The translations under genes and the position numbers were made by a program. Below are positions 46,562 through 60,680 of a DNA stretch of 64,000 nt, in pieces; position 1 is the first letter of the stretch; the number at the start of each line of letters is the position of its first letter. The notes under the pieces are model-generated. The model was not told the DNA's origin, searched no databases, and saw nothing but the letters and a program-made list of their open reading frames with translations. The DNA is from Diprion similis (lineage: Eukaryota; Arthropoda; Insecta; Hymenoptera; Diprionidae). Where the stretch lies: NCBI RefSeq assembly GCF_021155765.1, contig NC_060106.1, forward strand, positions 16,766,031 through 16,830,030, given 5' to 3'.

Positions 46562-47019
46562 GTGCATCAGGGTGAAAGGCTGAGGGCGCGAAGCGCGCGC
46601 CGATTATCGCGGGCGTCGCGGCGCGTTGCGCGCGCCAAAATGCGCTCTTCTTGGAGGCTGAGGGGGGGGGGGGGGGGGGGGAGCGAGAGAGAAAGAGAAA
46701 GAGAAAGAGAGAGAGAGAGAGGGAGGGCAGCAATTCTGTCAGAGACGCGCTACAGTCGTGCCGCGCCACCCCTGGGAGTGAGACCGCGTGCGAAAGGCTC
46801 GTGCAACACTTGCGAATCACCGTCGCGAAAAAGTTGCGAAAATCAGGTGGAAATATTCGCGCTGTGTCGAACATACGGAGAGCAGATTAAAGCAAATGTT
46901 TTCAGTCAGTGCGGCGTCGTTATAGACATGCAGCGTTGTTGACGCCTCAGTCGATCGTCGATCGTCGATCATCGATCTTCCCTCTACGGAGTCAATCACA
47001 CGTGGCAAAAGTTCTAAGG
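46562..47019 (+). promoter_or_regulatory. Candidate promoter and non-coding first exon
   Basis: Elements in order: a CpG-dense core (46580-46640, many GCGCGC words); G20 at 46662-46681; a GA-rich tract at 46682-46722, resembling GAGA-factor promoters; an insect initiator-like TTCAGTCAGT at 46901-46910; about 110 bp with repeated TCGATCGTCGATC words; and a strong splice donor AAGG|GTAAGT at 47020. This arrangement fits a transcription start with a 5' UTR exon of about 115 nt, spliced to something to the right. No downstream coding exon was found in the window, so the gene, if real, has a very long first intron. Confidence 0.42.
46662..46681 (+). repeat. G20 homopolymer followed by (GA)n
   Basis: Twenty G, then GAGA/GAAAGAGA repeats to about 46725. 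Confidence 0.93.
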
Positions 47020-47050
47020 GTAAGTACCTGCCTCGAGGCTATAATACCTG

Positions 47051-47052
<2 letters not shown>

Positions 47053-47089
<37 letters not shown>
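47053..47089 (+). repeat. (AC)n microsatellite
   Basis: About 18 perfect AC units, 33 bp downstream of the putative splice donor at 47020. Confidence 0.97.
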
Positions 47090-47094
<5 letters not shown>

Positions 47095-50000
47095 CCGAAC
47101 GCGTAACGTGAATGAAAACGGCGTGCGAATATACTTGGAGATAACGGGCTTGCGGGCAACTTATATGGCCTCTGTAATAATATCGCGTTATCGCGCGCTT
47201 TTCCCCGAACAATTTTAACCCCTCTGCAAATGACCAACGTTTAGCGAGCAGGAACGACGTTAGAGATGAAGTTCAAGTTTTTACGTTCTTCGTTTTATTG
47301 GGTGGTGTTTTTTTTTTTTTTTTTCTACTTATTCGCGCAGTTGGTAGGACATTAACGCCGTGCGAAATTGGTCAGGGAAATATGAATTGGGCAGTCGATT
47401 TGAGAAAACACGTATTTAGAACAATACCAATTTTTCACTCTCTCGAAAGCTTGATATATCGACATCCTTTAAATTAAGTGTAAAACTAAAGTCAAGCTTG
47501 TCGTGTAATGTATACAGTGAGGTTTCTATTCAACCGGATTGTTCAAGGCTCAAAGAAGGTCATTTGGAACAATAAAATCAACAGCCACTAAGTGAGTCGA
47601 CTATTCTTTTGTTATTGCATGGGAACCGCTTGCCATTCAATTTCGAGGCAACGGATTGAACAAAATCCGTTTTTGTTTATAGTTTATAGTTTCCAGGCTA
47701 TCACGGTTGATCATATTTCTCGTTGCTGACCTTTCTTTGGACTTTAATTTTCTTTCTGTTCCTCTTTTTTTCCTGTATACTTGTGAGATATGATAGATCG
47801 GTAATTGGTGGAAAGTAGGAAAAGGATTGTAAAAACGCCGTATATATCGACCTCCCACGTGTCGATTCTGTCGAGAAGCGTAAGTGAAATGAAAAAGTTC
47901 GACGTTGGATGTAAAGAGGCAAAAAAAATATCGCGAGGATAGGAATCCAAAAATTTCCGCAATTGAACGCGTCGAATTTTGTTACTGGCTAACGATATAA
48001 ACGTTATACTTCTTTTTAATAAGCTTTTCAAGTTAGTGACGTTGACGTGAATGAAAAATTTAAACAGAAATCGTCATTTTTTAAATCAACGATTACTTCG
48101 AAGAAGTTTTAAGTTTCCAAAATATCGTAACAAAGTTGCGAAATAACGATCATTCCCGAAAACGACACGTTATGCAGGTATACCAACTTGAAAATCATCT
48201 CTTTTCACGACGTGTGGTTTAATGTCGGAATTTTTTCTTAAACCCGAATTTTCCCTGTCCTGTTGTCGGAGTCTGGCTATAACAGAGCCTGGGAGAACAA
48301 TTCTATCGTTTGGACAAACGCCAATGACTGCAGGGGGCTTAATCGGCGAAAGAACCTGTTGACAAGCTCGGAAAGTGCTGCGGCGGTTCGTTAAATGCAC
48401 ACTCGTCCATACAGCTTGGTGCACAACACAAAACAACAACGAGGATGCAGCTAAATTGATCGGGAATCACGCCTCGGCGAAGTGCTTCGACCGCACGGCG
48501 TCAAAAATCAGAGACCACTGTCACAAAACAGGCGAAAAATCCGGATAACGCGAATAACTCGCGACTGTTGAAATGTTTGAACGGCGGTTTTCCGAAACCG
48601 ATTAATAATGATTGAAAGGTATTTCGGAATTCAAAAGCTGTGCGAGAAAGATTCAGCACTTGGAGAGAATAGAATAATAATAATAATTGACTTGAAGTGA
48701 GAAAATTGTCTACCTAAGTACGAATCGCGAATAATTTGTATAATTCAAACAATACGGCGTCTGGATATCGCGAATATTTTGATGTGTTTAAATTTTTTTC
48801 AACATTTCTTCATTTGTCTTCATTTCTGTGATCAAGTTTGCAAGAAAACGAAGAACCTGCTTTCAAGATTGCTGAAATATCGCAAAATTAACATATTACT
48901 GATTTATAGATGCGAAATTTTTTGCGACCTTGTCCTGACTCGTGAACTCGCACAGTTAATGATTCTCTGATTATATGCGTGCATCCCGATTTTCCAGAAC
49001 TCCAACTTTGTACGATCGCCATACGGCTGTACGGCTGTACATTCAATGAAACTCGATGGTATCGCAATTCTAAGAAAAGAAAACCGTCTGGTCACGTTGA
49101 TCCAGTTCTGCGAATTTCTTTTCGCGTACAGAAAATCAAACGTTTCATCTTCGCCAAGTAGAAAAAATTCTTTTTATCCACCTTTTCTCCGCATACCTGG
49201 TATGTCTCGCGAATGCAAAAATTTGTTTTTTTTCCTCGTATTCGACCTTCTCGAAACCAGATGAGATTCGCGTTATTAAGGAAAAACGATGCATAACTTT
49301 GGAAGCTCCGTGTACGGACCGATCCCTGTTCTTCACTGAACAAAAGATCCTGTCTTCTCCTTCTCCTTCTTCTTTTCTTTGCCCCGTCATTCAGCGAGAG
49401 GCTGCGAAATTACGTGGATTCGTCGTGTCGTATACGATCGAGACACGTGACGAGACACCTTCGACTTTTATCATTCCTGATTGGCACCCATCGGTTGTTG
49501 TATAAGGTGTAAGGTGTGAGCGTGTATTTTGAACCGTAACGAAAACACAATGACCGTTTGATTTAATCTCGACATTTCCACCCACGCACCGTGTGTTCAT
49601 CCTATACGAGTTCTTGCGATGGTCAATCCTCGTTTTCGGAATACAATTGACTTTCCGAAAGAATCGGAAATAAGGGCTGGAGGAGGGGGGGGAATAAATT
49701 GAAGTTTATACGAAAGGTGAGTATTTTTTAGAGCCAAGTTATAGCGGTTGTGCTGATAAAAAAAAAAAACATTAATTTCGACTTTATTGTAACAGAAAGA
49801 TTTTACTTGAATAAGAATCATTATTGAATGATTCATTTGTCGTTAGTGAGAAAAATTTATTTCATTCGATTGAAACTAATTGTTACGATATGATAACTAT
49901 TATTTAAATTTACGCCTCTTGTTTTTTTCCTTCACATTTCACATGCTACACAATATTAAATAAAATGTAATAAAAAATGATGGAAATATTTTCAAATTTC

Positions 50001-50805
50001 TTTGAAAGCGGAAAGAGATAATGGAAAATTGAAACTTTCCGCTATGTCAGCGGCTGGCAGGTACTGTTACGAAAACGCGAATACCGAAGTAAAAATCTTG
50101 TATTTCCTGTTAATAAACGAGGCTTTGAGTGAATTTGGGCGATAATCGGGGAGCTGAATTTTCCGGGACGCGAAAGTTTCGCGCGGGAAAGCTCGTGTAA
50201 TATCTGCATTCTACCAACGGTTTCAGAGTAATGCGAAACCGTGGCGAAACTCTAGTCTGTATCAGGCACCAGCCGCGAACCTCCGCCTTTCGAAGAAGTT
50301 TCCGTTGTTTTTGATGTAACGCAATCACGCTGCCTGGCTGCTCGTCGGAACAATACTTCATCTCTTTCGCTCGGTTTGAACCCTTGTGGCTCCCCTCATC
50401 CATCGCCTTTTCGCTTCCTCGCGAATTTTCTCTCTAACGATTCAATTAAAATTGTGAAAAGCAATCCTCCGCATGCAGGCCCGCGCCTTTTGGTACGTGC
50501 AGGGATACGAACTCGATATACATACCTGGCGCACATTTGTTATGGGAGAACATTGTTTCTGTATGCTTACAGCCGCGATGATCAATGCCGTGGTCTTCTA
50601 TCTGTGTCGAATACCAATTTCGAACTTTTCCCGCCAGCGAATATATTCGTATTGTGTGTATAATCGGATATTCCATATGGGATCGAGCAATTTTAACCCC
50701 TCGCCATTTTCAACTTTGTTGAAACTTTTTTATCTTCAATACCGTCAATGTTTGCCGACGGTTCTTTTTTTCTTTTTTTTTTTTTTTTTTTTTTTCTTTT
50801 AGTTT
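47090..50805. other. Intergenic or intronic DNA, no gene found
   Basis: T-run at 47308-47325 and AT-rich sequence throughout. A minus-strand open frame at 48170-48460 ends with a KRDDFQVGIPA tail but lacks a convincing start or splice context. T-run with one C at 50765-50795. Confidence 0.45.
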
Positions 50806-51424
50806 CTTATGGAATCACTTCTGAGACACGGATATTCAAACCTTATCGAAGTTTCGGTAACTTTTTTTGTAAATTTCATTCAAGAAAAGTTCTTAAACAT
50901 CAATGTTTGACTTTATGAGGATGGAAAAAAAATTTATAATTCTTCAACATTGTCGATTCTATAACGAAAAAGAACTTCGAAATCGCGTAGAACGATGATA
51001 CTAATTTTTCAACTATTTTTCATCACATTTATCTCGAAAGATCTTACTCAAAATTATTGTTACATCTTGTAAAAAATTCTAGTACGTAATAATTTCAATC
51101 AGTCGACATTCCGATAGCTTTGATTATTTCTTTATTTTATTCTTCCCTTACTTCGGTAATTTTTATCGATTAGAATCTAGATCACTTTTTACCTTTACAC
51201 AAAATTATTTAAATATTCGACAAAACTAAATCAACGTGTTCATTCGCGGATTGATAATGTTTCAGATTTTTTTGTTTCTTTATATTCCCACGACAAGTGA
51301 ACAAAAAATCCCGTGAAAATAGAAAAAAACTAACTTTTAGAGAATCTTTCGAGATTTCGGAAAAGAGTAAAACTCTAAGATAGTTTAAATATTTTCAACT
51401 CGGAAGTGATTCCACAGAAAGAAT
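50806..51424. mobile_element. Inverted-repeat element, MITE-like
   Basis: Left end TTCTTATGGAATCACTTCTGAG (from about 50810) is matched on the minus strand by TTCTGTGGAATCACTTCCGAG (ending about 51421). Similarity continues inward for about 100 bp with mismatches (ATATT.AAAC..TATC, AGTTT, CTTAAA/CTAAAAG). The interior is AT-rich and non-coding. Confidence 0.5.
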
Positions 51425-52558
51425 TTTGTATAAAAAAAAATTGATTAATCAGCTTTCTAGAAGTGCTGCACTTATCACCTGAACGAAAGTTTCAACAAAA
51501 ATCAAAAACTGTGAAATCTAAAAGTCGGTTTATTTCGCACGGAATGCCTCATACATACTTAGAAACTTTAGTTTCGTTTAATCTTCAATCGCATTACCGC
51601 TTTTTCCGTACTGCACACGCGTTCTGCACCGTCCTGCGGGAATTTCATTGCAAAAACTTGACAAATCGACGATGTTACGCCTTTTTATACCCCCCCCCCC
51701 CCTCTCGCCCCTTCTGCACAGTAGTCTACGACTACTCGACTATTGCAGAATCGATTTCAAACGCTATTGAGTCCCCGCTGTGCACGCATTACCTTTGTAA
51801 TGCAATCAGGGATGCAACTGGACAGAATTGCACGACTAAGCTGAAGTTAGAAGCTAAAAGTGTCAAACTTTTTGGCAATAGAAAAATGCAGATCAGTTTT
51901 ATCCTCATAATTTTATAAAGGTATTGGGGGTTCAAGGGGGGTATGTCGCAAAATTTTTATTCAAACATTAAAACGTTTGGCTGCTAGCTTACGCGGGAAA
52001 TTCAAATTGCGTTTCGTATATTCGTTTATTTTACACTTGTATAAATAATTAATGAAATTCGCGTATTTCGTTAATTCGGTTGCAATATTTGACCAACTTT
52101 TCCAGTTGACACAATATCACTGCAGTAATGCTCGATCATTCGCCACACGCACGTCACGAGCGGAGTGTAATTTTGGCGCGGCTTGACATCGCGCGGAATA
52201 TTTGCAATATGGAGTGAACGTCGACGTTATGAGAGGTGAAATATTACCGCCATTATACGTCATCGCCAGTTTGTAACCTGTTCGTTGAATGCGTTCAAAG
52301 GTTTATTACTGGTACAGCTTTTACGTTGCTACTACACTTTTGGCAACACTTGTTTCAAGCCTTACTTCTCTATTCATTTCCCCCAGTCGTCGGTCTTTAT
52401 TTTTCTTCCTTTTGTCTTCAGAATTCTCTATTCTTTTACGTCTCCCCTTATTTTGTCTCCGCTCTTTCGAACGCGATTTATCCACTACGATGGTCAACAG
52501 TTTTTTAGAACGACTACGAATGGTATATATATACATACATATGCACGCATTATACCTA
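51425..52558. other. Intergenic or intronic DNA, no gene found
   Basis: C13 at 51690-51702. A 151-codon open frame at 51463-51918 runs through this C tract and shows no known domain. Confidence 0.45.
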
Positions 52559-52951
52559 CAGGGTGTCCAGTTATTTGTGAAAATGTTATTCCCTGATAAT
52601 ATCAGGTTTTCCAGACAAGAATCATTATTTATTCGGGATCTTCTTACGTACACAATAAATCAAAAATACAACAGCCATACGAATAAAAATATTTTATATT
52701 TGACAAGAGTACAGCTTATTTTGAAAAAAGTTTGTAAGAATTCGCTAGCACGTACAATTTTAAAAAAATCAGGGCTCGGTTCATGACCATTGCCTGAAAG
52801 TTGGAAGAGAAAATTTTTTTTCTCACAAAATGGCTAAATTTTTATGAAATGATGACGTGATACGACATGAAGTTCCCTGAGATTTCCAGGTTTTTTTTAG
52901 GGCATATGAAATTCCCTGATTTCATAATTTCCATGAATACTGGACACCCTG
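52559..52951. mobile_element. hAT-like MITE, 393 bp, with target-site duplication
   Basis: Terminal inverted repeats CAGGGTGTCCAGT (52559-52571) and ACTGGACACCCTG (52939-52951) are perfect over 13 bp. Direct repeats TACCTA flank the element on both sides (52553-52558 and 52952-52957). Subterminal regions repeat TTCCCTGA and AGGTTTTCC/CCAGGTTTT in inverted order. CAGGG ends are typical of hAT transposons, although hAT duplications are usually 8 bp and I can see only 6. No transposase frame, so non-autonomous. Confidence 0.75.
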
Positions 52952-54497
52952 TACCTACATCCTCGGCAGTTGCATTTCTGTGCCGCGAAAATAGGAATGG
53001 ACCTCCTCAAACGATGCAAATACATGTACCCGAGTACATGCATTATATGCATATAATATATATGTATATGAAACGGCGATAACGGCATTGAAATTATATA
53101 CTTGCGCACATATAATGATTCGATAAATCACTGATATATCCCCGTGTGTATGCTTATATAAGACAATCAATAGTATATGTATATATGCATATCTATGCAA
53201 TATTGATTATCTTCTCCCGTAAATAATTGCAACGCCCACTGCTCTAATTTCACCGGAAGAACCGAGTGAATTATATTCAGTGAAGAATTCTGCACTATTC
53301 GTTGGAGAAAGCTGATATACTATACTTACGTTATTCCTATTGTACCTATGATATAAAGGCGCTTGACAAAAAATATTCACCAATCAATATATACATATAT
53401 TTAAATTATATTTGAAAAAAAGACACTGACGACTATCATACTTCCGGTGTTGATCGAACCGTAAACGCGATCAGTTTGTTCGTCATCATTATCGATATGA
53501 CAATCCGTAAGATTTTATTTTCGCTCATTATCTTTTTATCTTCTGTCTTATTTTAATTAAATTATCGATCGGCTTATTTAAAGCATCGTTTCGAGCTACC
53601 GGATATCATTAATTCGGTTCAAATAAATTTTTAATTAATATTCTATCCCCGCGTTATATATATATATTTTTTTTTTTTTTGTCATTATAGGTATTTTATT
53701 GCACGCGGCTGCTTCCCCAGATGGCCAACAATTCCGGTGTATATATGTATGTGTCGCACATACGTGAAGCCGATGAACATACGTGGCATAAATCGATCGA
53801 ATGAGTTTTTTCGAAGACGGAAAAATCCGCGGACCGTCGCCGATAGACGACTATGCGTTATAAATTGGTCCGTATGCACCGCATTACGGTTTAGCACGTT
53901 GGCCGGTATTCTGCGCACCCACGCACAGTGGACATTGCCTGTCTATATTTATTGCGATCGCTTCGCGGGAAATACTACGCTTTAAATTTATAGCCGAAGC
54001 GCGTGATTATTTTTTTTTTTTTACATCTCTTTTTTTCATTACATTTCTCTTTATTTTTACCGAATTTTTTTTTCTCTTCTCTTCTTATTGTTCCCGTTTT
54101 ATGCGTTTTTTATACTTCCCTATACGCTTCCCATATACATATACATATATGCCCGGAAAATTAAAACGAGCTTCGTTCGTTCGAACGAGTAACAGATATT
54201 GGTTCAGCAGGTACAGATATACGGGAAATGTATAAAAAAAAAAATTGTAATTAACAACTGAGTTCAACTTTCGGGGAAGTAGAAAAATAATAATGATAAT
54301 AATAATAATGATAAAATAACAAATAAATTAAAAAATACGCATCGATTGAAAAATACTGCATTGATTGCGAGAAGAGAAATATCACGTTTACTCCGTGATT
54401 GCTTTTTCGACGGACTTTGAAATCAACCGTTCCGACGGAAAATTGAAAACAAAAGAATAATGTGTTGGAAAAAAAAAACTTTTTTCCCTCACGAAAG

Positions 54498-54524
54498 AAA
54501 AAAAAAAAAAAAAAAAAAAAAAAA
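54498..54524 (+). repeat. A-run of about 27 bases
   Basis: Homopolymer. No adjacent retrotransposon body is recognisable, so I do not call it an insertion tail. Confidence 0.9.
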
Positions 54525-56571
54525 CGGGCGATGATAAATTTCGGGTATTTTACCCTTTGTATCAGCCCTTTATACAGATACACATGCACACATATGGGTA
54601 GCGTGTCGGTATGTTTGGCGCGTAGGAAACGCATTCGAGTAATTGGGATCATGAAAAATTTGGGTTGTTAGGTGCCGCATGTTGTTATATTATTGTATTA
54701 TGTGTATATTATGCATACGAGCTTTTATTTGCGGTGAAAGAAATGTTTTGAAAATACGTATTCAGATAAGGGATCGCGTCGAGTCGGTTAGAATTATTCT
54801 AGATAATACCGTAGTAATGGCAAGTGGAAAAAAGTGCATTCAGCTGCAATATTATCAATAATAACAACGAGGATAATAACCAAGATATGAATTTTGTACG
54901 AATGTATGTGTAGATTAGTCGAAAAGCGTATATACAATATACATATGTATAATAATAGTCAAAATGATGATGCAGTATTAAGGTATTGATTGTGCATGAA
55001 ACGATTGTTTGCTGGGACGATGAAAATTTTATTATTATTGTAGTTAAACGGTAAACGATTGGTAGTGAAATTATACGTGTATGGGTATTTGTGTGTGTTT
55101 AAAAGGAGGGGAAATTTTGCTGTTTTAACAGAATTAGCGTAACGTATAATAACAGGGATCCGAACGATAACAAAAACCGGTGCAAACGATAATAAGTAAT
55201 TAACGAGAAACCGGCAATAAATTGACACCGGCTTAATAGACTCTAGCGAACCTAATTTTATCATGGTTTTTCAATGGTTGTGTCACTCACGTGTATTTCG
55301 GTCAAAATGCAGTAATTATACCACAGAAAAACGTCGGTTTGATTTTTCCTGCTGTCCTCAGACTTCGACTACCATCCGCAGCGATGAATAAAATATTGGG
55401 AAAAAATTGGTTCAAGGATTTTATCAGATTGTCGTAAAATCTTTATGACATTTTTAGAACAGTTTGAAACGCGCTCTGCAGTTGCTCTGCAGTTGCAGAG
55501 TCTGCATAAAAGGGAATTGATGCATCGATGAAAAAAATTGTTTGTCTCAAAACTGTATTTTACGTAAAGAATTTATGCGAACTGTCTGATTGACCAATTA
55601 GTCGGTCCCAGTTTTTGCTGGCTATTCAATTCTTTAGCGAATATTTAGCACGAATATTTTTCAATTCATGACCACGTCTGATTACAAAATTACTTTAATC
55701 ATCACAATCTAGTTATGAAATGGCGACGATTATGGCGCCATGCGTGAAAAATATAAATAAAATCGTTTCTAATCATTTTGATAGTTTGAATCTTGCGTAT
55801 ATCTAACGCAGACCAGGTTTTCAGGTTCGAGCGTATAACTAATAACTTCATTTACTTAAGCTACACGATTTAATCTCATCGATGTCACAGCCGGTTCCGC
55901 ATGCAAGACCTCATCTTAAATCAGGTCTGATGGTGTATTTAATTTGCTCGAGTCACGATTTCGAGGATTCTCGAAATTTTCTCAAATTTTAGTTGGTCGG
56001 GGAAAATTTTGACGACATCGAAAGAGGATTCCGGAATTTCAATTATCGTTATTATCGTTATTTCTATGCATCCCGCAATAAGCGTTGAATTTTATTCCCG
56101 GGAACCTAGTTTTTCGCTCCCTTCGCCCGAGTCGAAAGACGTGTTAAATATATTTACCACTTTTTATGAAAACTTAGTCGACCAGGGTGCGATCTTTGTG
56201 TTACCCTGAATTCCGGCATTCGGTATTCGCCGCGTGAACCGGGAAGGGATCCTTGGCCGGCTGAAAGTTATTCTTTTTATTTATCCGGTTCTTTTTTCTC
56301 TCTTCCGTTTTTTATTTTTATTTTTATTTTTTGTTTCTCGTCCCCCCGCCTTTCAGTCTTTTTCTGCGATGGAAAAATATGCGCGGAAATTAATATACAA
56401 AGCGTCGGTCACTCTGTTTGAGAAATATGTAGCTTCTCCGGTTCGCGAAATGTTCTATAAAATAACTTTTGACTGGGCTAGGAAAAAAATCTATCGACGT
56501 TGTTTGCCATTATTTGCAGTTTTTTTTTTTTTTTTTTTTGTGTATCAGCGCTCTATATATATACATGTGTA

Positions 56572-56598
56572 ATATATATATATATATATATATATATA
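56572..56598. repeat. (TA)n microsatellite
   Basis: About 13 perfect TA units. Confidence 0.95.
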
Positions 56599-57655
56599 CA
56601 TTATATGTATATCATTTTTTTTCGCCCTACTAAACGTGCCGCTCGACGTTTAAAAATAATATAAACGTCAATGTTGCGGTGAAAAATACGACACGAACGT
56701 GTCGAGAATGACGGATGGCGTATACATGTTTCGCTATATACCAAATGCAAAAAACATTCGAATTACTCCCTTGCCCTCGTTGCTGAATTTCATGCGAAGG
56801 GTCACACCACGTATCGTGAATCTGCCGGGAAAGTGTTGCGTATAATTAATGTAACCATACTTGATGAAAATCATCTGTAAGCGTAGGTTTATATACTATT
56901 TTTCCGATGACGTGGTTTTTCGTTAACAGATATTTTTATACATTTAACCGCAATTTTTCCACACTTTGGTATCTAGACGACCTCCAACATTGTTATTCAA
57001 TTCAATTTTTGTTTTTTTTTCTCATGGCACCGAGGCATGTGAAAAATTCAAGCACGAGAAGAGAGAAGAAGAATCTGATTTTCAACATACGATACGCGAC
57101 GTACGCACATACATATATATATATATATATAAAATACAGGTACATGTATATATATTATCTATTCGCAATTTCACGTTGAAAACTTTTTTCCGCGCCATAT
57201 CACTGAACCAATTTACGTTATTTGCATCTTTACGAGATAGATCGTAATTTTTTCTCTTCTCTGCTTCCCCCTCCCCCCCCCCCCCCTCCCTCTCCACCTC
57301 CTCACCCTCTCTTCGTTCACCATGTATATATGCAACACAGGGTTTCAATGATCATCCGGCGAATTATAAGGCATATTAACAAGGGAAGAGAGAAAGTACA
57401 GAGAGAAAGCGAGGGCAAGGGAAACCGAGTGGAGCGCAAGCAAGTTATCTGCAAATTTGTGGGGGCATCAGCGTGATTTTATTCATTTAGTTCGAATGAA
57501 TGGTTGGGTTAATACCGCGTTAATAAGTGTCGCTTGTATTTAATCGGCACGGTTCACGTGCGTAGGGTGAAGTTTAAATTTTTTCTCCTTTTTTTTTCCC
57601 ACCCCCCTCGCCGGGTAGTGTTTTTGTTGTTCTCCGTCTTTTTGCTTTTTTCTTC

Positions 57656-57689
<34 letters not shown>

Positions 57690-60680
57690 ACAAATTTATT
57701 TCATTTTATTTAATTTCTTTTCTTTTTTTTTTGTCGGGCTTTGTTTTTGGTCTCGTTTTGTTTTCTGATTGCTACTTCTTTGAACGCGGTCTAACGAGGT
57801 TTGCATAATAATGAAAAAGTAACGTGTATTGCTCCCCATAACGGTAATAATGCGAACGGAGGGAGAAATACGTCCATTTAAATTCCACAACGTAGTTCCG
57901 ACGCACACGCAAAGTTATATGGCTTGTATCTGTGACCTGCTGCTGCACACAATACGCAGAGAGTAAAGAGCCGGGTGGAGAATAAAAGGGAGAGAGAGAG
58001 AGAAAAAATAGGAAACGGGGAAACGCGGAGAAACGGAAAGGGCGAAGCGTGGCCAATGGGGAAGAGCCGCCCCTGGAATTCCGCTTTCTTTGCCGGGACG
58101 TTCTCATTTCCCGCTAATCGCGATCCATCATCTAATTGCTTCGTAGCAAAGAATGAAACTTTTATTCCACTATCAAAAAGTCGATCGGTCGACTCGCGGT
58201 CCTCTCCCTTGTAGGTATAAAGACACGACGGCTAAAGAATACACCCCCGACCCCTCTCGCCGATTCTCGGTCGAGTGAAAATCTCATTGAAAATCTAACC
58301 CGGAGTTAAATATTACTCCTACACGCACGCCGCGGCCTCTGTGATGTATAATACAGCCGCGGGAATTTTTTATTTCAGATAAACTTTAGTATTCTTTTCA
58401 CTTCTACCTGTAACGTATCTCAATTTTTTTTACTTTCTTCTTTCTCTCTAGCTGTTTCGGTGCTTTGATGATCTTAATAGTCTCAAAGTTGCGTGAACTA
58501 ACATATTTTTACTTGAATAAAAAAAAAAAAATTATAATAATGATTATTAAGCAATAATCATACGACGAAATTTTAAGTTTTTTGTTGCTCGGAAAGAGTC
58601 GAAGGTGATTATTTTTGTCCAAAAGATTGTGAAGATAATCAGTATTTGTAAAAAAATATCTTTTCAATTACAGATATTCGTTTTATAATTCATACGGAGT
58701 ACGATCTTGTTAGAAATTTTGCAATTCCTATTTGTCTGTGAATATCGTAGGAATTAATTATTTATTCCATGTAATAAACGCTCGTCAATATATTCGTGAA
58801 AAAAATTTTTATTCTCGAATAATAATAATAATAATCTTCCACCAACAATTTGTGCTTCTTCGTTCTATCGCATGACAATGAGTCAATGAATCAGAGGATT
58901 AGGAATCCGCAAACAACTTTTAAGTGTGAAAATAGAATTTTAAATCTGCAGAACAATGAAACCCTTTATTGGAAAACTGATGTTTCGATTTTTTAACCCC
59001 AATTGCAAATCGAACAAAAACATTTAGCTTCGTGGCCAATGTGTACTTTTTGTATCTCAGTCGCACCCCTTCATATCCTCTTGAATCGATAGTACCTAGC
59101 GTCACACATATGTATATACAATTCTGTATATATATATATATATATATAGAAATATTCGTTATCAGAATGCGTCACATGGGATGCATATTTTACGACGTAT
59201 AGGTATAATAGGTGGGAAATGAAGAGAGAATCCGCGTGTATCTACGGGTCGTGTGTTATATATATACTATAGATAGAGAAACGAGAGAGGGGAAACGGCA
59301 TCAGGCATCAGGCATCATGATTCATGTTTACTTTTTGTATCAAAGGTAGTTTGCGCGGGTACATAATATGGGAGTATAGGGGTTGTTTAAATACGTCCGA
59401 GGGAAGCGCATCTTCTCAGTTATAGGGAGGTTTGATCCCGTCAGAAGTTTCCAGTATGTTTATAATCCGCTAATCGGCCATCCCTTCCCTCCCTCCACCC
59501 CCTTCCATGGATCCCGGGTCCCACTTTGGTACAATTTAAAAGTTTCACCGTCAGAGGTTATCCCTCTGTCCCCCATTTCCCATCCCCGTCGAGCTCCTAC
59601 GTCGTTTCGGGTTCATTTTGCGGTTCATAGACCGCCAAATTTCCCTTGGATAACGTTTAAATTCTCCACCGAGTTGCTAATATTGTTTCGACCGTTACGA
59701 ACTTCGCTTATTTCCATTGTTCTCGTCTTCTGCAATGAAATCGCCGCCTTCGCAGCTTCCAAATCTCAAGCTCCGGAGTTTAACCGTGAACCAAGGGCTG
59801 CTCTGCTCGCCTTCTTTACTCGGGCGTGCTTCGGCTAGGTATATAGATATACATATATACATATATATATATACGTGTATACCTACTTCCAAAAGCCCGT
59901 TAACTACGCGACTTTTATTGAGAATATAATTGCTTCGAAACCACAGCCACCAACCTCCGCTTCCCCAGCTTTCTCTCTGCGGGTTACAGGGGATGAAAAA
60001 TAAAATGACAAAAAAAAAAAAAAACCGTTTATTTTGTCCATTTTCATCCCCTACCGCGCGCTGCTCTTTTTACTCCAATTATTATTCCCCCGCTGTGTTA
60101 CCGGCTGGAATGTTTAGTCTTCTTGAACGAAAACGTTGCGTCGATCCGGGTTCGCTGTGTGCACACTAAGGGTTGAAAAATATCTGCATTCTTTTAAATT
60201 TCTATATTTTCATATGTGAAAGCAGAATTTTCTGTACAAACGATATGTTGAAATCACATGGAAAACATTGGGTAGAATTCAGAGTTTTTTCTGCTGAGTT
60301 TTCGTGTACCTTGTAAAGAATGTAGTATATTTATCGAAATAGGAATTTATTCACTATCAAATCTGTCTTGCGCGTTGTTTTCGCGAAGCTGATAATTTAT
60401 TCTCTTTTCTCAGAATTTTTCAATCTTCGAAAACTTGTAAAGTCAAAAAAACACTTATAATGATCCATTCGTTGGATAACATATTGACCGCCCTTCCAGT
60501 CGACTATACTTATAAACAAATTGTCCAGAAATTGTTGAAATAAAATCATAAGATGAACGATGTAAAAAGCCGAAAAAGCATTAAACCATTCCAAACACTT
60601 TATGGTCCCAATATCTCGAAGCCTAAGTCAGTACTCATAGCCTTGTCGCGTTATTAGAGCGGTAACGGGGCTGCAGAGGA

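Larger units (their letters stand above)
52952..60680. other. Intergenic or intronic DNA rich in simple repeats, no gene found
   Basis: Many TA/CA microsatellites (53040-53070, 53656-53668, 56572-56598, 57113-57130, 59128-59147, 59850-59872), A- or T-runs (54498-54524, 56520-56539, 57658-57685), and the C14 run at 57273-57286. No conserved-looking coding exon. Open frames of up to 151 codons near 59.4-59.8 kb lack domains. Confidence 0.45.

Noticed and set aside
48170-48460. Minus-strand open frame ending with a KR-containing tail that could suggest a neuropeptide precursor
   Set aside because: No signal peptide with a proper start codon, only one dibasic site, and no splice context.
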